In this document: piece after piece, positions 5,889-11,009 of the stretch | How the letters are laid out: each line of letters opens with the position of its first letter | Position numbering within the stretch: position 1 is the stretch's first letter | NCBI GenBank assembly: GCA_030705665.1 | Contig: JAUZQA010000085.1 | Coordinates: 1 to 11,009, forward strand | Source of the DNA: Bacillota bacterium | Lineage (GTDB): Bacteria > Bacillota > Bacilli > Bacillales_B > DSM-18226 | Length of the DNA stretch: 11,009 nt | Direction: 5' to 3' | The notes under the pieces: model-generated | What the model saw: only the letters and a program-made list of their open reading frames with translations | Database searches by the model: none | What the model was told of the DNA's origin: nothing | Program-made: the position numbers and the translations under genes

Positions 5889-7220
5889 TTGGATATACTT
5901 CAATTAGAGCGTTCAACAACTAAAAAGGTAACAATGAGGCTAATTCCTTTTCTATTTTTATGTTTTACAATTTCTATATTAGATAGGGTAAACATTGGTT
6001 TTGCTGCACTGCAAATGAACAAAGATTTAGGCTTTTCTAACGCTGTTTTTGGTTTTGGAGCAGGTATCTTCTTCCTTGGCTATTTTCTATTAGAAGTACC
6101 AGGCAGTGCGATCATGACGAAAATTGGGGCAAGAAAATGGATTAGTAGAATTATGGTATCTTGGGCACTTATTGCGATTTTAATAGCATTTGTAAAAACT
6201 CCTATGCAATTTTACACAGTCCGCTTTTTATTAGGGGTTGCTGAAGCTAGTTTCTATCCTTGTATGGTATTTTATTTAAGCGGCTTCTATCAATCTAAGC
6301 ATCACGCAAAAGCGATTGCGGCATTCATGTTAGCGATACCAGGTGCGAATGCATTAGGTTCTCCACTTTCAACCTTCTTATTAGGTATCAACTGGTTAGG
6401 TTTTGGCGGATGGCAATGGTTGTTTATTCTGGAAGCGATTCCGTCATTGATCCTTGGCGTTATTAGCTATTTTTATCTTGATGATAAAATTGAAGATGTT
6501 AAATGGTTAAACAAAGATGAAAAAAAATGGTTAATAGATGTTACAACAAAAGAAAAACTTGAAAAGCAGGAAGCAAAACACTACACTTTTCTACAGGCTT
6601 TAAAGGACCGTGACGTTTTAATTTTAACCATTGGTTATTTTTGCTGGATGATGGGTTATTACGGCATTAATATGTTTTTACCTACTATTTCGAAAGGTTT
6701 AACAGAAGCAACATCTCTTAGTACTCAAGGCATGGGTTGGTTAATTGGGTTAATGTATGTCTGTGCCATGGTAGTTATGTTTTTAGTTGGAAATCATTCT
6801 GATAAAAAGAATGAGCGTCGCTGGCATGTTGCAGCTTGTTTAACAACCAGTGCAATAGGAATGATTATAAGCACCTTTGTTGCTAATACAAGTATTGTTT
6901 TATCATTTGTTTTCTTAACAATTGCATTATGTGGAGCGTTTGGTGCGTACGCACCATTCTGGTCAATCCCGCCGTCCTTTCTTACAGAAGCGGCTGCTGC
7001 TGGGGCAATCGCTCTTATTAACAGTGTTGGTAATCTTGGCGGATTCTTTGGACCATACATTGTAGGATACGTAAAGGATGCTACAGGATCATTTAATGCC
7101 AGTATGATTTTCTTAGGTATCAGTTTGATCATTAGCTCTTGTATTGTTGTTTTCTTAGTTAAACAAACTGGAAAGGCTATAGAAACTAAGGGAGAAGAAA
7201 GACTAGGAAAATCCGGCTGA
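5889..7220 (+). CDS. MFS transporter, anion:cation symporter (ACS) family
   Basis: A 443-residue, 12-helix permease of the cytoplasmic membrane. The TTG start is preferred because AAAGGAGG (5873-5880) lies 8 nt upstream; no ATG sits nearby. ACS-family features are clear: ISILDRVNIGFAALQMNKDLG in and after helix 1, the GIFFLGYFLLEVPGSAIM segment of helix 2 followed by KIGARKWISR (the helix 2-3 loop motif), and RFLLGVAEASFYPCMVFYLS in helix 4 and beyond. A charged central loop (about 200-235) divides the two six-helix halves. Helices near 245-265, 280-305, 320-340, 345-365, 370-395 and 405-428 complete the fold. Family members carry hexuronates, glucarate, tartrate, keto-gluconate and similar organic anions by proton symport, so the imported compound is probably a carboxylate, although this cannot be fixed from sequence. 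It is a single-gene unit between two regulator genes. Confidence 0.92.
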   Translation: MDILQLERSTTKKVTMRLIPFLFLCFTISILDRVNIGFAALQMNKDLGFSNAVFGFGAGIFFLGYFLLEVPGSAIMTKIGARKWISRIMVSWALIAILIAFVKTPMQFYTVRFLLGVAEASFYPCMVFYLSGFYQSKHHAKAIAAFMLAIPGANALGSPLSTFLLGINWLGFGGWQWLFILEAIPSLILGVISYFYLDDKIEDVKWLNKDEKKWLIDVTTKEKLEKQEAKHYTFLQALKDRDVLILTIGYFCWMMGYYGINMFLPTISKGLTEATSLSTQGMGWLIGLMYVCAMVVMFLVGNHSDKKNERRWHVAACLTTSAIGMIISTFVANTSIVLSFVFLTIALCGAFGAYAPFWSIPPSFLTEAAAAGAIALINSVGNLGGFFGPYIVGYVKDATGSFNASMIFLGISLIISSCIVVFLVKQTGKAIETKGEERLGKSG

Positions 7221-7254
7221 GAAATCTATTAATATAATTAAATCAAATTCTACT

Positions 7255-7284
7255 AAAACCTTCGGGAATTCCGGAGGTTTTTTT
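7255..7284 (+). terminator. Rho-independent terminator of the MFS gene
   Basis: An 11-bp stem with one G-U pair (AAAACCTTCGG at 7255-7265 with CCGGAGGTTTT at 7271-7281) has a 5-nt loop and a run of seven T residues. Confidence 0.88.
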
Positions 7285-7305
7285 GTCTTTATTTATGAAT
7301 AATGT

Positions 7306-7334
7306 TTGCTGGGTTATTAGATCAGTGTTATACT
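7306..7334 (+). promoter_or_regulatory. Sigma-A-type promoter of the gntR2-pfk-rpiB-fba operon
   Basis: TTGCTG (7306-7311), a 17-nt spacer and TATACT (7329-7334). The transcript would start near 7341, at the edge of the operator. Confidence 0.7.
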
Positions 7335-7348
7335 ATGTTTATAAGGTA

Positions 7349-7371
7349 ACTTAGTAGACAAGTATACAAAT
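7349..7371 (+). promoter_or_regulatory. Operator O4, tandem GTAGACAA/GTATACAA repeat
   Basis: ACTTA, GTAGACAA (7354-7361), then GTATACAA (7362-7369), one base different from the perfect second repeat in O1 and O3. The 24 bases 7341-7364 equal 1983-2006. It begins 14 nt after the -10, the same distance as O1. Confidence 0.75.
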
Positions 7372-7430
7372 AATTCCACTGTAATTAGTTCAGACCGTAG
7401 TGCATGTATTTAATACCTAAATGGAGAGGA

Positions 7431-8141
7431 GTGATTATTATTAATTTTAATCCTGTATCAAGCAAGAAGTTGTATATGCAAATTTATAATCAAATTCTTA
7501 CGGAAATCCAGTCGGGTTCATTTAAAATTGGGGATAAACTTCCAGCTGAAAGAGAACTGTGTGAAAATTTTGGTGTAAGTCGTGTTCCTATTCGACAGGC
7601 ACTTAGCGCATTGGAGTTGAATGGTATTATTTATTCCCGTCAAGGCGAAGGTGTTTTCGTAAAGAGCAACCAGATTACATCTGAATCTTCGGAAACAGCC
7701 ATTTTTTTTAAATCTATATCTCCTGAAGACATTATTGAAGTAAGGATGAATATAGAGCCACTTATTATTAAATTTGCTGCTCAAACAGCGACTGATGAAG
7801 ACATAGAGAATCTAAATAGGACTCTCCAAGAGATGGAAGAAGAAGTAAAAACGGGGGTATATATACCAGAAACAGATGAGAAGTTACATATTTGTATCGC
7901 CAAGGCTTCGCATAATGAATTATTGATAAATATCATGGCGGCTATAAGTAACGCAATGAAACAACAAGAAATGTGGAAATTTATTCGGGATCGAACAGTA
8001 ACTAGATCTGATTATTTAGAGGTTAATTTTAAAGAGCACCAATTACTTGTTAAGGCGATTCAAGGTCACAAACAAGAAGAGGCAGTGGAAATTATGAATG
8101 AACATATGAATAACTTGTTTGATCGTTATTGGAAAGGATAG
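7431..8141 (+). CDS. GntR-family regulator, FadR/FCD type (second copy)
   Basis: A 236-residue paralogue of the regulator at 4774-5493. Counting by eye, about 190 residues are identical, with near-complete identity through the winged helix (only a few changes in the first 75 residues) and most differences in the FCD helices after residue 120. The recognition helix differs by one residue (SRVPIRQ against SRAPIRQ), so both copies should read the same operator, while the FCD changes leave room for different effectors or mixed dimers. The D-x3-H pair (TDEKLH) and both later His residues are kept. GTG 7431 is chosen because it aligns with the first copy; ATG 7404 is in frame but has no ribosome site. 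As in the first copy, the purine-rich ribosome site (GAGAGGAGTGAT) overlaps the GTG, and an ATT codon lies at the ideal distance. It leads the pfk-rpiB-fba operon, 7 nt before pfk. Confidence 0.93.
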   Translation: MIIINFNPVSSKKLYMQIYNQILTEIQSGSFKIGDKLPAERELCENFGVSRVPIRQALSALELNGIIYSRQGEGVFVKSNQITSESSETAIFFKSISPEDIIEVRMNIEPLIIKFAAQTATDEDIENLNRTLQEMEEEVKTGVYIPETDEKLHICIAKASHNELLINIMAAISNAMKQQEMWKFIRDRTVTRSDYLEVNFKEHQLLVKAIQGHKQEEAVEIMNEHMNNLFDRYWKG

Positions 8142-8148
8142 ATTGGTA

Positions 8149-9105
8149 ATGAAAAAACTAGGAGTCTTAACAAGTGGTGGAGATGCCCCGGGAATGAATG
8201 CCGCTATTAGGGCAGCAGTAAAAGCAGCAAGTCACTATGACGTAGAAGTAATGGGAATACAGTATGGATTCCAAGGTTTAATTGATGGAAAAATTCATCC
8301 TTTAACTTCCTCAGGGGTGGAAGGAATAGCTGACAAGGGCGGGACGATATTAAAAACGTCTAGATCCTCAGAATTTATGGAGGAAACAGGAAGAAAAAAG
8401 GCACTTAAGGTATTAAAAAATTTTGGAATTGATTCATTGATTGTAATAGGTGGGGAAGGATCTTTAAAAGGAGCAGAGAAATTACATGACCTCGGTATTA
8501 AAGTGATCGGCATACCTGGAACGATTGATAACGACCTGGGATATACAGATTATTCAATTGGATTTGACACCACTTTAAATACTGTATTGGAGTGTATTGG
8601 CAAAATTAAAGATACGGATTTTTCACACGATAAAACGACTATTGTCGAAGTAATGGGAAGATATTGTGGTGATCTGGCATTATATTCAGCTTTAGCAGGT
8701 GCAGGGGAAATAATATCTACTCCAGAAAGAAAACTGGATTTTAATGCTATATGTTCCGAATTACGTGTGAGAATAGACGGCGGAAAAAACGATAACCTCG
8801 TAATTGTTACAGAAAGAATGTATGATTTACAGGATCTACAACGATATATTGAACAGGAGTTAAATATTAGTGTTAGAACAACAGTTTTAGGCTTCATACA
8901 AAGAGGGGGAAACCCATCAGCATTTGATCGGGTACTAGCAAGTAAAATGGGAGTTGCGGCAGTAGAACTGCTCAAAAATGGCCTTTCTGGTCTGGCTGTT
9001 GGAATTAAAGAAAATAAAATCATTCACAGTGAACTAACAACTGTTAATATCCAAATGGCGAATAGGATGGATAATTACAGGCTGCTGGAAAAACTTTTAT
9101 ACTAG
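8149..9105 (+). CDS. PfkA-family ATP-dependent sugar phosphate kinase, altered substrate site
   Basis: A 318-residue homologue of 6-phosphofructokinase, full length for the bacterial family. ATG 8149 follows GGAAAGGA (8131-8138), which lies in the end of the regulator gene; the frame is open further upstream but without a better start. Visible motifs are TSGGDAPGMNAAIRA (nucleotide loop), PGTIDND with the catalytic Asp, EVMGRYCGD, and IQRGGNPSAFDRVLASKMG. Gly is kept where PPi-dependent enzymes have Asp (GGEGS) and Lys (PGTIDND), so ATP is the likely donor. Three positions that are nearly fixed in true enzymes differ, in E. coli numbering: D103 is Glu (GGEGS for GGDGS), R162 is Lys (SHDK for SHQR), and H249 is Phe (LGFIQRGG for LGHIQRGG). 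The last two contact fructose 6-phosphate. A related substrate such as sedoheptulose 7-phosphate or tagatose 6-phosphate is plausible. It is co-transcribed with rpiB and an aldolase gene. Confidence 0.9.
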   Translation: MKKLGVLTSGGDAPGMNAAIRAAVKAASHYDVEVMGIQYGFQGLIDGKIHPLTSSGVEGIADKGGTILKTSRSSEFMEETGRKKALKVLKNFGIDSLIVIGGEGSLKGAEKLHDLGIKVIGIPGTIDNDLGYTDYSIGFDTTLNTVLECIGKIKDTDFSHDKTTIVEVMGRYCGDLALYSALAGAGEIISTPERKLDFNAICSELRVRIDGGKNDNLVIVTERMYDLQDLQRYIEQELNISVRTTVLGFIQRGGNPSAFDRVLASKMGVAAVELLKNGLSGLAVGIKENKIIHSELTTVNIQMANRMDNYRLLEKLLY

Positions 9106-9137
9106 AAAAAACGTGAGTCAGAATAGGAGAAACAAAA

Positions 9138-9587
9138 ATGAGAGTAGCGATAGCATCTGATCATGGCGGAATAAATATTCGTAATGAGATCATTTCATTA
9201 TTTAAAGAAATGAATATTCAGTACATAGATTTTGGGTGTGATAGTAACGCTTCTGTGGACTATCCAGATTATGCAATTCCCGTAGCTGAAATGGTCGCAA
9301 ACGGTAAAGTAGATCGTGGAATATTAATTTGTGGCACAGGGATTGGAATGAGTATCACAGCAAATAAAGTTAAGGGAATCCGCTGTGCTCTAGTACATGA
9401 TACTTTTAGTGCTAAGGCAACAAGAGAGCATAATAATTCCAATATACTGGCAATGGGAGAACGTGTTATCGGTCCCGAACTAGCTCGTGAGATTGCGAGA
9501 ATATGGTTAACAACTCCCTTTGAAGGTGGAAGACATGAAAATCGTGTCAATAAGATAACTATGTATGAAGAAATTAACTTTGAATGA
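9138..9587 (+). CDS. rpiB: Ribose-5-phosphate isomerase B (RpiB/LacAB family)
   Basis: A 149-residue sugar phosphate isomerase, the normal length for RpiB. It interconverts ribulose 5-phosphate and ribose 5-phosphate through an enediol; relatives act on allose, galactose or tetrose phosphates. ASDHGG (6-11) opens the protein, C65 in ILICGTGIGMS is the catalytic base, and H98 in REHNN is the ring-opening residue. ALVHDTFSAKATREHN and GGRHENRV (phosphate-binding arginines R132 and R136) are typical of RpiB rather than LacA or LacB, and there is no LacA/LacB pair here. AGGAGA ends 7 nt before the ATG. The gene lies 32 nt after pfk and 44 nt before the aldolase gene, in one operon. The symbol gives the family; a tetrose or other phosphate substrate is possible given the context. 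Confidence 0.9.
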   Translation: MRVAIASDHGGINIRNEIISLFKEMNIQYIDFGCDSNASVDYPDYAIPVAEMVANGKVDRGILICGTGIGMSITANKVKGIRCALVHDTFSAKATREHNNSNILAMGERVIGPELAREIARIWLTTPFEGGRHENRVNKITMYEEINFE

Positions 9588-9631
9588 AATGTTTTGTTTT
9601 TTACTAATCTAGTTTTTGTGGAGGGATATTT

Positions 9632-10492
9632 GTGGGTTTGGCCTCAATGAAAGAAATGTTAAACATTGCATTAAAAGAAGGATATGCAGTTGGTCAATTT
9701 AATATTAATAATCTGGAATGGACACAAGCAATACTTTCAGCTGCTGACGAAGAAAAGTCTCCAGTCATTCTTGGAGTTTCGGAAGGAGCAGCCCGTTATA
9801 TGGGGGGATTTACTGTTGTTACATCGATAGTGAATGCTCTTATGAAAGAAATGAATATTACAGTTCCAGTAGCCATACATTTGGATCATGGGTCCAGCTT
9901 TGATAAGTGTATAGCGGCTATCGATGCTGGATTTACTTCCGTCATGATTGATGCTTCTCATTTTTCTTTTGAAGAAAATGTGAAAGTAACACAGCAAGTA
10001 GTTGAATATGCGCATAAACGGGGAGTGTCTGTAGAAGCTGAACTTGGAACGGTTGGGGGACAGGAAGACGATGTTATCGCCGACGGTGTAATTTATGCAG
10101 ATCCGAACGAATGTAAAGAACTGGTTAACCTTACAGGAATCGATTGCTTAGCCCCTGCATTAGGTTCTGTTCACGGTCCATACAAAGGTGAGCCAAAATT
10201 AGGGTTTGCGGAAATGGAGTTAATTTGTAAAACCATTGAGTTGCCTCTAGTTTTACATGGCGGTACAGGTATTCCAACTGATCAAATCAAAAAGTCAATT
10301 TCATTAGGAACAGCCAAAATTAATGTAAATACAGAAAATCAAATCGCTTTTACAAAAGCAGCACGTGCAATATTAAATTCAGATCCTGATGTATATGATC
10401 CACGTAAATTCATAGGGCCAGGGCGTGAGGCTATCAAGGAAACGGTTATTGGTAAAATGCGTGAATTTGGTTCATCTGGAAAGGCACTCTGA
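9632..10492 (+). CDS. Class II fructose-bisphosphate aldolase family protein (FbaA-like)
   Basis: A 286-residue zinc aldolase that splits a ketose 1,n-bisphosphate into dihydroxyacetone phosphate and an aldose phosphate. The GTG start follows GGAGGG (9620-9625) with a 6-nt spacer. Zinc ligands are H83/H86 in [10 protein letters not shown] (the Asp between them, D85, is the proton donor), H181 in GSVHGPYKG and H209 in [17 protein letters not shown] (230-237) binds the phosphate end. Length and motifs such as [19 protein letters not shown] and [14 protein letters not shown] are close to Bacillus FbaA, the glycolytic enzyme, from end to end. As a Bacillus chromosome normally carries fbaA elsewhere, this is probably a second, pathway-specific copy, for example for sedoheptulose 1,7-bisphosphate, or for tagatose 1,6-bisphosphate. 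It is the last gene of its operon. Confidence 0.92.
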   Translation: MGLASMKEMLNIALKEGYAVGQFNINNLEWTQAILSAADEEKSPVILGVSEGAARYMGGFTVVTSIVNALMKEMNITVPVAIHLDHGSSFDKCIAAIDAGFTSVMIDASHFSFEENVKVTQQVVEYAHKRGVSVEAELGTVGGQEDDVIADGVIYADPNECKELVNLTGIDCLAPALGSVHGPYKGEPKLGFAEMELICKTIELPLVLHGGTGIPTDQIKKSISLGTAKINVNTENQIAFTKAARAILNSDPDVYDPRKFIGPGREAIKETVIGKMREFGSSGKAL

Positions 10493-10570
10493 GAATTTTA
10501 AATGATCTCGATGATTTCCTAAACATATTAGAATTTTCTACCAAGGTAAATGGTTAAGTTTTGAATTTAC

Positions 10571-10613
10571 AAAAAGGGCAGTCGAATCAATACTTCGATA
10601 TGCCCCTTTTTTT
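10571..10613 (+). terminator. Rho-independent terminator of the gntR2-pfk-rpiB-fba operon
   Basis: GGGCA (10576-10580) pairs with TGCCC (10601-10605), and TCGAA (10582-10586) with TTCGA (10594-10598), with a small internal bulge. A-rich and T-rich flanks extend the stem, and seven T residues follow. It lies 78 bases after the aldolase stop. Confidence 0.8.
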
Positions 10614-10695
10614 ATAGATTTTCCATGTAAAGATCATTCATTAAAGTAAGCTAGTAGCATGTCAGCATTTTTCCATAAAAATTAAAAATACTTAA

Positions 10696-10704
10696 TGCTA
10701 TACT
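10696..10704 (+). promoter_or_regulatory. Possible extended -10 promoter of the EamA gene
   Basis: TGCTATACT has the TGn extension and a good -10 hexamer. No recognisable -35 lies 16-18 nt upstream. No GTAGACAA operator follows, so this gene appears to be outside the regulon. Confidence 0.45.
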
Positions 10705-10757
10705 TAAAGTGTGCAATTCAAATATCAATAATTTTAATGACTGAGGGAGCAGATTAT

Positions 10758-11009
10758 TTGATTGATCATAAAAAGTTTACAGATGCAAAATTTGTTGCCG
10801 CAATTGCGACATTATGCTGTTTATTATGGGGAAGTGCCTATCCAGCGATAAAAATAGGATATATATTGTTTAAAATTAATACTAATGACATAGCCTCAAA
10901 ATTTTTATTTGCAGGATATCGATTCGTTATTGCTGGAGTAATTTTACTTATCGTTGCGCAATTATATGGAAAGAGGATATTTAGTTTTTCAAAGAGAAAT
11001 TTTTCAAGA
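10758..11009 (+). CDS. EamA/DMT-superfamily transporter (5' part)
   Basis: The first 84 residues of a drug/metabolite-type transporter, which continues beyond the window. The frame is open from TTG 10758, which lies 8 nt after GGGAG (10745-10749); no ATG occurs in frame. A short charged start (IDHKKFTDAK) is followed by helix 1, FVAAIATLCCLLWGSAYPAIKIG, with the EamA signature WGSxYPAIK, and by helix 2 containing RFVIAGVILLIVAQLYG. Complete members have about 300 residues and ten helices in two EamA repeats. They export or import amino acids, metabolites or other small molecules; the substrate cannot be predicted from this fragment. The terminator before it and its own likely promoter separate it from the sugar cluster. 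Confidence 0.88.
   Translation, partial: MIDHKKFTDAKFVAAIATLCCLLWGSAYPAIKIGYILFKINTNDIASKFLFAGYRFVIAGVILLIVAQLYGKRIFSFSKRNFSR

Noticed and set aside
7404..7430. ATG 7404 as the start of the second GntR gene
   Set aside because: No ribosome site precedes it, and the extra nine residues have no counterpart in the first copy.
8119..8148. Upstream extension of the kinase into the regulator gene
   Set aside because: The added residues are the regulator's tail read in another frame; ATG 8149 starts the family's normal N terminus.
8550..9023. 157-codon reading frame on the - strand inside the kinase gene
   Set aside because: It is antisense to a clear enzyme, with no ribosome site and no recognisable domain. 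The same holds for the shorter - strand frames across the other genes.
1..11009. CRISPR arrays, tRNA or rRNA genes, transposase genes, phage attachment sites
   Set aside because: None was found on reading both strands; the only tandem repeats are the 8-bp operator units.

Overview
The window is AT-rich with Gram-positive signals: strong AAGGAGG-type ribosome sites, several GTG and TTG starts, sigma-A-type promoters and compact U-tailed terminators. Protein sequences (AroQ, FbaA-like aldolase, FCD-type GntR regulators) point to Bacillaceae or a close relative. Genus cannot be read from the sequence.

Layout. 1-252 is the 3' end of aroQ with its terminator. 518-1165 is a VTT/DedA-type membrane protein gene broken by an in-frame TAA. 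1255-1791 is a lone GNAT acetyltransferase gene followed by a long repeat-type hairpin (1815-1860). From about 1949 to 10613 lies a carbohydrate catabolic cluster, all on the + strand, in four transcription units: (i) split transketolase N and C subunits plus an SDR dehydrogenase (2063-4631); (ii) a GntR/FCD regulator (4774-5493); (iii) an ACS-family MFS transporter behind a leader of nearly 300 nt (5889-7220); (iv) a second, about 80% identical GntR regulator, a PfkA-type sugar phosphate kinase, RpiB and an FbaA-type class II aldolase (7431-10492). An EamA/DMT transporter gene starts at 10758 and runs off the window.

How it fits together. Each of the four units has a sigma-A-like promoter followed, 13-19 nt after the -10, by the same operator: a CTTAG-containing box built on tandem GTAGACAA repeats, degenerate in front of the first regulator. 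The two GntR paralogues are the obvious candidates to bind it, so the cluster looks like one regulon. The MFS leader also carries a good cre (CcpA) match, suggesting catabolite repression.

Function. Transketolase, RpiB, a phosphofructokinase homologue with changed substrate-site residues and a class II aldolase together would be enough for a transaldolase-free pentose phosphate route through sedoheptulose 1,7-bisphosphate. The SDR and ACS transporter suggest that a sugar acid or polyol is imported and oxidised first. No sugar kinase, PTS or sugar isomerase other than RpiB is present, so the way the substrate enters is open; direct cleavage of a keto-sugar acid by the dedicated transketolase is one possibility. 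The substrate and pathway are inference, whereas the enzyme families and the shared operators are visible in the sequence.
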